This document shows, piece after piece, positions 52,920-61,680 of a stretch of DNA of 64,000 bases. The translations under genes and the position numbers were made by a program. Within the stretch, counting starts at the first letter, position 1. Every line of letters begins with the position of its first letter. The DNA is taken from NCBI GenBank assembly GCA_902800965.1, contig CADCGK010000013.1, positions 1-64,000 of the forward strand. Direction: 5' to 3'. The notes under the pieces were generated by a model. The model worked only from the letters and a program-made list of their open reading frames with translations, did no database searches and had not been told where the DNA came from. The DNA comes from an uncultured Bacteroidia bacterium (GTDB lineage Bacteria > Bacteroidota > Bacteroidia > Bacteroidales > F082).

Positions 52920-54248
52920 ATGAAAAAACCCATCCTCCTCTCCCTTTTTACCCTGATTTCCCTCATCGCCATTTCACAAACCCAAACCTCACTCTGGGAT
53001 GACCCGCGCAACATCTGGGAAGTTGACGTTCGACTTGGAAAGTATTTCCCTTTCGAAGAACGCCATGCCTACATGAAGGTGCTGCCGCAATATGGCCTCG
53101 ACCTGCGCGTTTCGCGGCAAACGGATGGCCGGGCTCAATGGGAGAAGGACTTCAACTACCTCTCTTACGGTGCCTTCCTCCGTCTGGAGAAGAACCATGT
53201 CGATAGCATCCTATACGTCGATCGCGACGTCAACGGCTATGAGCGCCAAAACTGGCGCCCGCTTGGAGACTGTATCTCGGCTGGCGGCTTCATCAATGGC
53301 CATCTATACCGTGGCAAAAACTGGTCATTCGACTACGACTTGATGGGCGGGCTCTCGTTTTGGACCAAACACGGCGACGAGTTCATCGGCTCCGTGGTCA
53401 ACGTGCATCTGGCCATCGACGCTGGTCCCACCTTCAACATTGAGGATAACCTCGACCTTCTGGTACGCTATCAGTTCTCCCACTCTTCCAACGCTGCCTT
53501 TCGCCTTCCCAACTGCGGCATCAATGTGTTCAGCTGGTTAGTGGGACTACGTTACCATCCCAACGGGAGACCCGAGCTCATCCCCAAGGAAAAGCCACGT
53601 CCGGAGTTCACGAAAACAACTGCCGTCTTTGCCAGCAATGCCGTTGGACTTCTTCAGACCAACGAGGACATGAGGAGCTATCAAGCTGCAGACGGCACCA
53701 TGCTACCCGACCTGCCGTCAGAGCGTCCCTATTACTTCGCCGACGTCATCCAGGTTGGTATCCATCGACAGTTCCATCCCAAATTCAGCTATGACGTCGC
53801 CCTTGATTTCGGTTGGACGGGCGAGACCAAACGGATGTATGAGAAAGCCCATCAGATGTACAACGATGGACACGAATTCTTCACCGGTGACGATCCAGTC
53901 CCGTTGATGGAATACAGCTTTGCGCGCGGTCTGCACCTGGCTCCCTCGGCAATGTTTGAGATCAACTACAACCGTTTCGCCTTCTGCCTCGGCGGCGCCT
54001 ATTATCTCTGGCATGGCATCTATTACGGCACCGACCAGAAGAAGACATGGGGGCTGGCAGAATCGTCGGAGAGCAATTTCGAAGACACGTACCTCCCACC
54101 CTGTTACCGTACCTTCTATGGTCGCTTAGGTTTCAAATACTACATCGGCGAAGACCGCCGCATGTTCGTGGGTTCTTTCATGAAAGTCCACGAGGTAGTG
54201 ATCGACTACGCCGAGTTCACCTTCGGCATCAATTTGTTCCAGTGGTAA
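52920..54248 (+). CDS. PagL-like (acyloxyacyl hydrolase family) outer-membrane protein
   Basis: 442 residues with signal peptide (LLSLFTLISLIAISQ). The middle shows the lipid A 3-O-deacylase pattern YQFSHSSNAAFRLPNCGINVFSWLVGLRY: His188 and Ser190 match the catalytic His126/Ser128 of Pseudomonas PagL. The third residue, Glu140, is Asn202 here. Beta strands run to a final aromatic (FGINLFQW), as in outer-membrane barrels, with a second barrel-like half after ~230. The protein is about twice PagL length. It sits between two REP-like foldbacks, with no clear promoter box. Confidence 0.75.
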   Translation: MKKPILLSLFTLISLIAISQTQTSLWDDPRNIWEVDVRLGKYFPFEERHAYMKVLPQYGLDLRVSRQTDGRAQWEKDFNYLSYGAFLRLEKNHVDSILYVDRDVNGYERQNWRPLGDCISAGGFINGHLYRGKNWSFDYDLMGGLSFWTKHGDEFIGSVVNVHLAIDAGPTFNIEDNLDLLVRYQFSHSSNAAFRLPNCGINVFSWLVGLRYHPNGRPELIPKEKPRPEFTKTTAVFASNAVGLLQTNEDMRSYQAADGTMLPDLPSERPYYFADVIQVGIHRQFHPKFSYDVALDFGWTGETKRMYEKAHQMYNDGHEFFTGDDPVPLMEYSFARGLHLAPSAMFEINYNRFAFCLGGAYYLWHGIYYGTDQKKTWGLAESSESNFEDTYLPPCYRTFYGRLGFKYYIGEDRRMFVGSFMKVHEVVIDYAEFTFGINLFQW

Positions 54249-54264
54249 AGACAACATCGGGATC

Positions 54265-54353
54265 GTCATTGCGAGCGGAATATAATGAAGCGAAGCAATC
54301 CAACCTGACCAATTCGTGTCAAGCTAGATTGCTTCGCTATCGCTCGCAATGAC
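54265..54353. repeat. REP-like foldback (GTCATTGCGAG...CTCGCAATGAC), copy B
   Basis: Same ends and the same inner core (CAACCTGACCAATTCGTGTCAAGCTAG) as copy A, in the same orientation, 16 bp behind the PagL-like gene and 10 bp before the end of the V-ATPase operon. It may serve as a terminator between the convergent genes. Confidence 0.92.
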
Positions 54354-54363
54354 GCAGTGCGTC

Positions 54364-54804
<441 letters not shown>

Positions 54805-54849
54805 TTAATTGTTGATTGTTTATTTTTCTGCCAATTTTACTAATTAAAC

Positions 54850-54884
54850 GAATTTTCCGTTCTCCGTTTTCAGTTTTCAGTTTT
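54850..54884 (-). repeat. Heptamer array AAAACTG at the V-ATPase I stop
   Basis: In gene sense: AAAACTG, AAAACTG, AAAACGG, AGAACGG, AAAATTC. The TGA of subunit I (54870-54872) lies in the second unit. Confidence 0.85.
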
Positions 54885-56654
54885 TAACGGTTTATATGTT
54901 CTGCCTGAGCCCTCGTAACCGGAGTTTTTGAAGAACTCAAGGAAGTTAAGTCTTAATGGATGCACGAAGGCGCCCAGCACGCACATGGCGACGTTCAAGG
55001 TATGGCCGATCACCACGATGAGGATGAACCACACCCAGCCGACGCCACCATCACCCAAGGCCTGCAAGCCGATGGCGTTAAAAGCCTCACCGAGTTTGGC
55101 ACCTGCCAAGCCCAAGGCATATAGACGTAGGTAGCTCAGCACATCGCCGAGTAAGCCGGTAGCCGTGTTGTAGGTCTCCCACAAGCCCGAACCGAAGTTC
55201 TTCAGCGGATTACGATGCAGGTCGTTGAGGAAGAAGATGCCCAACGCCGACAGCACACCGATGCCGATGATGACCCACTTGGTCACCACCGAATCCATGA
55301 CGCCGATCAAGGCGAGACCGCCTACGATGACGCCACCCACGATGAGCAGGGTCCAGCCCCAAGTGCCCAAGGAGTTGGCAAAGCCTTTTACCTTGGTACT
55401 TTGGTAGGTCTTCACAATCATGGCAAGGCAGATGTGCACGATACCCACGATGATGGCAAGCACCATCGTGCCGTCGAATCCAGCGATCGTGGAAGGCAAC
55501 ATGCATTTCTTCACGGCTTCGGGAAGCCAGCTCCAGGTAAGCATATCGACGGAGAAGAAGGTATGGAACAGGAATCCCACCACGGTGGTGGCGATGCCCA
55601 AGGTGATGCCCAGCGGGGCGATCTTGCCCAGCACTTTCTTCAAGGCGAGACCCGCGATGATAAGTACCAATCCATAGCCCATGTCGCCCATGCAGAAGGC
55701 GAAGAACAGCATGAAGAAGATGGAGATGAACACCGTCGGGTCAAACTCGTCGTACTTGGGACGGCCGTACATGTCGGTAAGCAGCTCAAACATCGAAACG
55801 AACTTGTTGTTTTTCAGCTTGATCGGGGGATTGTCGTCCACCTTAGCTTTGTCGGTCACATAGAACACGTTCTCTTGGTCCAGCATCTCGCGCAACGATG
55901 ACGCTGTCGTCGCAGGAGCAAAGCCTTCGAATACGGTGACATAGTCTTCGGCGGCCTTCTCCCCAGCCACGTGGGCCAGGTGTAGGTCGAGCTTCGAGGC
56001 AATACGGTCCATCTCCTTACGGAGATCACCCTCATGGCATTTCAGCTCAGCGAGGTGTTTGTCTTTCTGCTCGATGTCGTCTTTCAGCGCTGCGATTTCC
56101 TTTTCGAGGGTGCTGCAGTCCTTCTCGGGTGCAGGCAACTCCTTCATCGGGAAGTCGTAGCCTTCCTGGTCCGACACCACCACGAAGTAGGTGTAGTTCC
56201 CATCCGTGGCAATCTCGCTCAGCGCGTACTGTTCTTTCCATGCAGGATCCATGGAGGTGGTCTTAGCCTTGTAGAAATGCAGCTTCAGGCCCAGGTCGGA
56301 GAGACGTTTGATGTCGTTCACGTTGAAGCGGCCCCAGGCAAGATTCTCATCGAGAGTCTTGTTGAGTTGTGCGAGTTGGTTGAGGGCTTCTTCCTTGCCT
56401 TTGACGGTCTCGAGCACGTTCACTGCCAAGTCGCCGTAGGTCTTCTCAGCAAACTCGGCCGGCGCCACCTCTTTGAGGGCTGCGATGGCCTTACGGTAGA
56501 TCTCGGCTCGGTTGGAGAGTTTCTCCGACTTCTCGTCGATAGGCTTCATGGAACGGGTGATGTCCATCACGCCCACCGACTGCAGCTTCTCAAGGAAGGC
56601 ATCAGCGTCACCGCTCAGCAGGATGAAGTCATATTTCGTCATTTCAGTTACCAT
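54870..56654 (-). CDS. atpI: V-type ATPase subunit I (stator/membrane subunit a)
   Basis: 594 residues. The N-terminal half is soluble with coiled coil (LEKEIAALKDDIEQKDKHLAELK). The C-terminal half has seven or so membrane helices with FAFCMGDMGYGLVLIIAG, GLWETYNTATGLLGDVLSYLRLYALGLAGAKLGEAFN (the critical Arg region) and HTLNVAMCVLGAFVHPLRLNFLEFF. It forms the ion half-channels against the K ring. It overlaps subunit D by 11 bp. Confidence 0.96.
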   Translation of the reverse strand: MVTEMTKYDFILLSGDADAFLEKLQSVGVMDITRSMKPIDEKSEKLSNRAEIYRKAIAALKEVAPAEFAEKTYGDLAVNVLETVKGKEEALNQLAQLNKTLDENLAWGRFNVNDIKRLSDLGLKLHFYKAKTTSMDPAWKEQYALSEIATDGNYTYFVVVSDQEGYDFPMKELPAPEKDCSTLEKEIAALKDDIEQKDKHLAELKCHEGDLRKEMDRIASKLDLHLAHVAGEKAAEDYVTVFEGFAPATTASSLREMLDQENVFYVTDKAKVDDNPPIKLKNNKFVSMFELLTDMYGRPKYDEFDPTVFISIFFMLFFAFCMGDMGYGLVLIIAGLALKKVLGKIAPLGITLGIATTVVGFLFHTFFSVDMLTWSWLPEAVKKCMLPSTIAGFDGTMVLAIIVGIVHICLAMIVKTYQSTKVKGFANSLGTWGWTLLIVGGVIVGGLALIGVMDSVVTKWVIIGIGVLSALGIFFLNDLHRNPLKNFGSGLWETYNTATGLLGDVLSYLRLYALGLAGAKLGEAFNAIGLQALGDGGVGWVWFILIVVIGHTLNVAMCVLGAFVHPLRLNFLEFFKNSGYEGSGRTYKPLKTEN

Positions 56655-57255
56655 GGTCCGCCTCCTCTTCTGCTATATGTTTGTTTTTCACGATCTTCTG
56701 GGAAGCCTTGGAGAGGTTCTCCTCGTCTTCCATATATCGTTTGATCTTGCGTATGGCTTCTTGATAGCCTGGGATCTGCACCTTCTCGTAGAGGTTGACT
56801 TTCTGGGTGGTCTTCTTGCGTTGATAATCCAAGACACGGCTCACCTCGGTATAGATCTCCGACTCAATGCCCAATTTGGCGAGGTTCTTCAGAATCTGCA
56901 CACCGTCGGCATACCACATCGGCTTGGTGAATAGGTTGATGTCCTTCACGTCGAAGAGCACCTCTTCCAACGACGGCACGGGCACGCCAGCGATCTTCAC
57001 GGTCTTCAGCTTGACGTCGGTCACGGTGATCAGCCCTGGCTCAAACTCATTCCATAGCCGGGCCATGTACTCATACGACTTAAGCTGTTCCTCCAACTGT
57101 GCAACAAGTCCCTCAGAACGCTCCTTGGCCTTCTTGACCTCCATACGCAATGCGCTCTCCTTGCTCTTCAGCGTGGGAAGCGCCCGAGTACGCGTCTTGA
57201 GCTGTTTGTTCAGCTCATTCAGCGAGGTCTTGTTATATTGGAACTTAATTGCCAT
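56644..57255 (-). CDS. atpD: V-type ATPase subunit D (central rotor)
   Basis: 203 residues, long antiparallel coiled coil: FQYNKTSLNELNKQLKTRTRALPTLKSKESALRMEVKKA at the N-terminus and VLDYQRKKTTQKVNLYEKVQIPGYQEAIRKIKRYMEDEEN at the C-terminus. It turns inside the A3B3 head. No subunit F gene is adjacent. A heptamer array lies between subunit B and this gene. Confidence 0.93.
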   Translation of the reverse strand: MAIKFQYNKTSLNELNKQLKTRTRALPTLKSKESALRMEVKKAKERSEGLVAQLEEQLKSYEYMARLWNEFEPGLITVTDVKLKTVKIAGVPVPSLEEVLFDVKDINLFTKPMWYADGVQILKNLAKLGIESEIYTEVSRVLDYQRKKTTQKVNLYEKVQIPGYQEAIRKIKRYMEDEENLSKASQKIVKNKHIAEEEADHGN

Positions 57256-57260
57256 AGAAT

Positions 57261-57295
57261 TTTATCTTTTATCTTTTATCTCTTATCTTTTATCT
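57261..57295 (-). repeat. Heptamer array AGATAAA x5 at the V-ATPase B stop
   Basis: In gene sense: AGATAAA, AGATAAG, AGATAAA, AGATAAA, AGATAAA. The TAA of subunit B (57290-57292) is in the first. Nearly the same unit as at the mraY stop 24 kb away. Confidence 0.95.
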
Positions 57296-58618
57296 CTCTA
57301 CGGCTTTCCAATACTTTTCAATGAGCTTCTCCTTGAGTCCCGTCTCAGCCTTGGTGAAATACTTGCCGAAGAGTTCCCAGCCTGTGTCGAGCATCTCTTC
57401 GATGGAGATGTTGACGTCGATGGCCAGCAGACGTGTGGCATATTCCTTGGCATAGTCGAGGCAGCGAAGGTCGTAGTCGCTCAAGTCGAAGCCGTTTTCC
57501 AACTTGGTCTTGGCGTTGGCGGCATCGGCATAGAGTCGCACCGAGGTGTTCATCACGGCGCTATGGTCCTCGCGGGTCTTCTTATTCTGCACCAACTGTT
57601 TCAGACGCGACAGCGAACGGAACGGGTCAACGATGACCTTGCCCGAGTCGGGGTCGGCGCGAAGGAACAGCTGCCCTTCGGTGATATATCCTGTGTTATC
57701 AGGAATAGCGTGGGTAATGTCGCCGTCGTTCAGCGTTGTAACGGCGATGATGGTGATGGAACCGCCATCAGGCAACTGTACAGCCTTCTCGTAGATCTTG
57801 GCCAAGTCGGAGTAAAGCGAACCCGGCATGGAGTCCTTGGATGGGATCTGGTCCATACGGTTACTCACGATACTCAAGGCATCGGCATATAGTGTCATGT
57901 CGGTGAGCAGTACCAACACCTTTTCGTTCTTATCGACGGCGAAGTACTCCGCCGCAGTCAGGGCCATATCGGGAATCAGCAGACGCTCGACAGGGGGCTG
58001 GTCGGTGGTGTTCACGAAGCTGATGATCTTGTGCAGGGCACCGGCGCTCTCGAACTGGTTCTTGAAGAAGAGGTAGTCGTCGTTGGTCAGGCCCATGCCG
58101 CCGAGGATGATCTTGTCCACATCGGCACGGAGGGCCACCATGCTCATCACTTGGTTATAGGGTTGGTCGGGGTCGGCGAAGAAGGGGATCTTCTGACCGG
58201 AGACCAGGGTGTTGTTCAAGTCGATGCCAGCGATACCGGTGGGAATCAGCTGTGATGGCTGGCGACGCTTGTAGGGGTTCACGGAGGGACCGCCGATCTG
58301 GCGTTTCTCGCCTTCCACGGCCGGGCCGCCGTCGATAGGCTCGCCGTAGGCGTTGAAGAAACGGCCGGCAAGGTCTTCGCTGACGTTCAAGGTAGGAGGT
58401 TCACCGAAGAAGGTCACCTCGGCATTGGTCGGGATGTCCTCGGTACCACCGAACACCTGCAGGGTGATGCTCTTGTCTTTGATCTTCACCACCTGGGCAA
58501 GACGTCCCGCCACCAGGGCGAGCTCGTCGTTGGCCACGCCTTGGGCCTCAAGGGTCACGGTGGCCTTGGTGATGGCACTCAGTTTCGTATAGATGCGTTG
58601 AAAGGCTTTCTCACTCAT
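57290..58618 (-). CDS. atpB: V-type ATPase subunit B (non-catalytic)
   Basis: 442 residues. P-loop-like fold without Walker A: seen are FFGEPPTLNVSEDLAGRFFNAYGEPIDGGPAV, PSQLIPTGIAGIDLNNTLVSGQKIPFFADPDQPYNQV, VLVLLTDMTLYADALSIVSNRMDQIPSKDSMPGSLYSDL and GSITIIAVTTLNDGDITHAIPDNTGYITEGQ. It contributes the nucleotide-binding interface to subunit A. It overlaps subunit A by 8 bp. Confidence 0.97.
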   Translation of the reverse strand: MSEKAFQRIYTKLSAITKATVTLEAQGVANDELALVAGRLAQVVKIKDKSITLQVFGGTEDIPTNAEVTFFGEPPTLNVSEDLAGRFFNAYGEPIDGGPAVEGEKRQIGGPSVNPYKRRQPSQLIPTGIAGIDLNNTLVSGQKIPFFADPDQPYNQVMSMVALRADVDKIILGGMGLTNDDYLFFKNQFESAGALHKIISFVNTTDQPPVERLLIPDMALTAAEYFAVDKNEKVLVLLTDMTLYADALSIVSNRMDQIPSKDSMPGSLYSDLAKIYEKAVQLPDGGSITIIAVTTLNDGDITHAIPDNTGYITEGQLFLRADPDSGKVIVDPFRSLSRLKQLVQNKKTREDHSAVMNTSVRLYADAANAKTKLENGFDLSDYDLRCLDYAKEYATRLLAIDVNISIEEMLDTGWELFGKYFTKAETGLKEKLIEKYWKAVER

Positions 58619-60359
58619 GGTTCAGTTCCTCCTTAAGCTGGTTCAGGTATTTATAGAATTGTTCCGACTGGTACTCGGAGTAGTTCATCTGCCGGCAGGT
58701 GTTGATCAACCCTTTGAAATAGGTCGTGCACTCTTCGAAGTTGTCGAACTTGAAGCTGCGGTCGCAGATATCAAGCACTAGGTCGAGCATGAACTTCTGC
58801 CGATCCAATGGCGTGGAGCCGTCGATGTCGTCGAAAGCATCTTGCTGCAGGATGACGAAGTCGATCAGTTCCGACTTCCAGTATTGCTCGTGGTACGACA
58901 TCGGCACGCCGTCATCGCCCAAGATGTTGATCTGCTCGTAGGCGTCCTTGCCTCGGCGGATGATGTATTTCGTTTTGGTAACTTTGTCAACCCAGCCCTT
59001 TTCGATTTTGGCATCCAGGTATTCTATGATCTCGGGATACTCGAGATATTTGGAATAGGAGTCCACGGGATCCACGGCAGGGTAACGTTTCTTGTCGGCG
59101 CGGTTCTGCGAGAGGCCGTAGAAGCAACGGGCTGCCTTCTTGGTGGATTCGGTGACAGGCTCCTTCAGGTTACCGCCGGCAGGCGACACCGTTCCGATGA
59201 AGGTGATGGAGCCCGACTGGCCGTTGTTTAGTTTCACATAGCCTGCACGGGCGTAGAAGTTGGAGATGATGGCCGAGAGGTCCACGGGGAAGCCGTCCTG
59301 ACCGGGCAACTCCTCCAGACGGTTACTCATCTCACGGAGGGCCTGTGCCCAACGCGAGGTGGAGTCGGCCAGCAGCAGCACCTTCATACCCATGGCGCGG
59401 TAGTACTCACCGAGGGTCATTGCCGTATAGACGGAAGCCTCACGGGCAGCCACCGGCATGTTGGAGGTGTTGCAGATGATGATGGTACGCTCCATCAGCG
59501 AACGACCGGTGTGTTTGTCCTTCAGCTCGGGGAACTCGGTGAAGATCTCCACGACCTCGTTGGCACGCTCGCCGCAGGCCGCCATGATGATGATGTCAGC
59601 ATCGGCTTGCTCGGCGAGGGCGTGTTGCAGCACGGTCTTGCCGCAGCCGAAAGGTCCAGGGATGAAGCCCGTGCCGCCTTCGGCGATAGGATTCAGCGTG
59701 TCGATGCAACGCACACCCGTCTCCATCACCTTGAAGGGACGAGGTTTCTCCACATAGCCGCCCACAGCCACCTTGACGGGCCATTTCTGCATCATCGTCA
59801 CCTTCACCTCCTCGCCTTCCGCGTTGGTCAGCGTGGCGATGGTGTCGGTGATCTTATACTGGCCAGCAGGAGCTATCGTTGTAACGTTATACGTTCCAAC
59901 GAAATTAAATGGCACCATGATTTTGTGAGGCAGCCAGCCTTCCTTGACTTCGCCCAGCCAGTCGGCGGCGATGACTTGGTCGCCAGCCTTGGCGATGGGC
60001 GTGAAGTCCCATAGTTTCTCTTCATCGAGGGCCTTGGTGTATTCACCACGTTTCAGAAACACGCCTTCCATGGTGGCGAGGTTGTTCTGCAGGCCGTCGA
60101 AGTTGCTCGAAAGCAAACCGGGTCCCAAGGTCACTTCAAGCATGTAGCCTTGGAATTCAACCTTGTCGCCGATCTGGAGGCCGCGGGTGCTCTCAAACAC
60201 CTGGACGGAGGCTTTGTTCCCGTTCACCTTGATGACCTCTGCCATCAGCTCGACGCCGTCGAGGTCGATGAAGCAGATCTCATTCTGTGCCACAGGGCCG
60301 TCCACCTCTACAGTGACGAGGTTTGCAATGATTCCTGTAACTTTTCCTGTTGTTTTCAT
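58611..60359 (-). CDS. atpA: V-type ATPase subunit A (catalytic)
   Basis: 582 residues. N-terminal barrel, the A-type bulge domain, then Walker A in GPFGCGKTVLQHALAEQ, GERANEVVEIFTEFPEL, LLADSTSRWAQALREMSNRLEELPGQDGFP and SPAGGNLKEPVTESTKK. It hydrolyses or makes ATP. It starts 19 bp behind the DUF2764 gene across a heptamer array. Confidence 0.97.
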   Translation of the reverse strand: MKTTGKVTGIIANLVTVEVDGPVAQNEICFIDLDGVELMAEVIKVNGNKASVQVFESTRGLQIGDKVEFQGYMLEVTLGPGLLSSNFDGLQNNLATMEGVFLKRGEYTKALDEEKLWDFTPIAKAGDQVIAADWLGEVKEGWLPHKIMVPFNFVGTYNVTTIAPAGQYKITDTIATLTNAEGEEVKVTMMQKWPVKVAVGGYVEKPRPFKVMETGVRCIDTLNPIAEGGTGFIPGPFGCGKTVLQHALAEQADADIIIMAACGERANEVVEIFTEFPELKDKHTGRSLMERTIIICNTSNMPVAAREASVYTAMTLGEYYRAMGMKVLLLADSTSRWAQALREMSNRLEELPGQDGFPVDLSAIISNFYARAGYVKLNNGQSGSITFIGTVSPAGGNLKEPVTESTKKAARCFYGLSQNRADKKRYPAVDPVDSYSKYLEYPEIIEYLDAKIEKGWVDKVTKTKYIIRRGKDAYEQINILGDDGVPMSYHEQYWKSELIDFVILQQDAFDDIDGSTPLDRQKFMLDLVLDICDRSFKFDNFEECTTYFKGLINTCRQMNYSEYQSEQFYKYLNQLKEELNHE

Positions 60360-60367
60360 ATTATGTT

Positions 60368-60402
60368 ATTCTTACTTCTTACTTCTGTCTTCTTACTTCT
60401 TC
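60368..60402 (-). repeat. Heptamer array AAGTAAG-type x5 at the DUF2764 stop
   Basis: Plus-strand units ATTCTTA, CTTCTTA, CTTCTGT, CTTCTTA, CTTCTTC; in gene sense AGAAGTAAG-like. It encodes the terminal RRQK and the TAA (60379-60381), the same end as MurG. Confidence 0.9.
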
Positions 60403-60951
60403 AACCAATTTCTTAAACATCTCCTGCCCCTTCGCCTCATCGAGTTCGGCCCAACGCTGTACCGTCTTGGCCTTGACCAAGAAAGCCAGGATGGCGTTCA
60501 TGTTGAAATAGTCCATACGAGCGATGTCGCTGGCCTTCTCCCATTTCAGCTCGTCCATGCGCTGTTCGCGGTCCACGAAGTCGGCATCGTTGAGGATCTC
60601 GATGATTTGCTTTTCCTCCTCGAAGTCGGCTTCGGGCAGCTCCATGGTATAGTCTTCGGCTTTCTTGCCGAGACGTTTAGCCAGGTAGTTCACCTTCATG
60701 TTACGCAGGCGGCCGTCGAAGTCGAAGTATTCGCGGATGAAGCGGTTCTTCGAGGCGGCTGCCTTGGCATAGAAGTCGGCATTGAGGCTGTTCTCGTCGA
60801 AGCCTTCCTCCATGAGTTCGACCAGCTGCTGGTCTTTCTCGGAGAGCAGCTCCATGATGCTTTCCTTGACGCCGGCATAGTCGAAGCTGCCGCCTTCGTA
60901 GGTGGCGGTCAGTTCGGGCAAGCCGGCCACGATATAGACGTAGTTATCCAT
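60379..60951 (-). CDS. DUF2764 family V-ATPase operon protein (possible subunit C counterpart)
   Basis: 190 residues: MDNYVYIVAGLPELT at the start, then mostly helical (KESIMELLSEKDQQLVELMEEGF, KASDIARMDYFNMNAILAFLVKAKTVQRWAELD). Found between subunits E and A in V-ATPase operons of Bacteroidota and Chlamydiae, which lack a recognisable subunit C. A role as the rotor-to-ring connector is inference. It overlaps subunit E by 1 bp (TGATG). Confidence 0.85.
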   Translation of the reverse strand: MDNYVYIVAGLPELTATYEGGSFDYAGVKESIMELLSEKDQQLVELMEEGFDENSLNADFYAKAAASKNRFIREYFDFDGRLRNMKVNYLAKRLGKKAEDYTMELPEADFEEEKQIIEILNDADFVDREQRMDELKWEKASDIARMDYFNMNAILAFLVKAKTVQRWAELDEAKGQEMFKKLVEEVRRQK

Positions 60952-61562
60952 CAGCCGAAGAGGATTTTCTTGGTGGCGGGACGCAGGTAGTTGGCGATGA
61001 GCTGAGTGAACTCGTCGTCGGTGAATTGGAGCATGTAGCCTCCGTCTTTAGGAGCCACCTTGAAGCCGCCGTTCATCTTCTTTGAGTAATCGACTTTCAC
61101 CTCGCCCTTGAATTGGTTGGCGATTTCGTTTTGGACGAAAGGTTCCACCTCGGCCTTCATCGCCTCGGGGAGGATGAGGTCGAGGGCCACGGGAGCTGCG
61201 TTGTCGGGATTGAAGGCTTTCACCACGGTGGTGATGAGCGATTTGACGAAGTCGGCGTTGCCCATGTTGGCTTTCACGCCCTGGGTGGCGACATTGGTTA
61301 CCACCATCTTCTCGATCTCCTGCTTGGTGACGGCGATGCTCTGTGTGGCGGCCATCTTCACGTCGGCAGCCACCTTGGTCTTCATCTCCTCAGCCTCTTT
61401 GTTGGCTTGGGCGATGATGCCAGCGGCTTCTGCCTTGGCGTTGGCGATGATGGCTTCAGCCTCGGCATGCGCTTTCTGCACGAGCTCCTCGCCTTCCTGT
61501 TTTCCTTTTGACAGGCCTTCATTATAGAGTCTGTCGGTCAATTCTTGTAATTTGTCTTGCAT
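60951..61562 (-). CDS. atpE: V-type ATPase subunit E (peripheral stalk)
   Basis: 203 residues. The N-terminal ~90 residues are an Ala/Glu/Lys-rich helix (KQEGEELVQKAHAEAEAIIANAKAEAAGIIAQANKEAEEMKTKV) and the C-terminal domain is globular (AVALDLILPEAMKAEVEPFV...GYMLQFTDDEFTQLIANYLRPATKKILF). First gene of the operon. No gene for its usual partner, subunit G/H, is seen nearby. A promoter box lies 35 bp upstream. Confidence 0.9.
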   Translation of the reverse strand: MQDKLQELTDRLYNEGLSKGKQEGEELVQKAHAEAEAIIANAKAEAAGIIAQANKEAEEMKTKVAADVKMAATQSIAVTKQEIEKMVVTNVATQGVKANMGNADFVKSLITTVVKAFNPDNAAPVALDLILPEAMKAEVEPFVQNEIANQFKGEVKVDYSKKMNGGFKVAPKDGGYMLQFTDDEFTQLIANYLRPATKKILFG

Positions 61563-61597
61563 ATCGTCTGTGTGATTATACCTTTATAATTAAGGTT

Positions 61598-61606
61598 GCA
61601 AAGATA
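61598..61606 (-). promoter_or_regulatory. -7 box of the V-ATPase operon
   Basis: The minus strand reads TATCTTTGC, 35 bp before the subunit E ATG; divergent from the T9SS gene promoter 44 bp away. Confidence 0.75.
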
Positions 61607-61649
61607 GCAAAATAAACTTCCGAAATCAAGAACGATGTTGGAAAATTTG

Positions 61650-61658
61650 TATCTTTGC
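61650..61658 (+). promoter_or_regulatory. -7 box for the T9SS adhesin-like gene
   Basis: TATCTTTGC, 22 bp before the ATG at 61681. Confidence 0.75.
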
Positions 61659-61680
61659 ACTAAACTTAAAACGTAAGACC

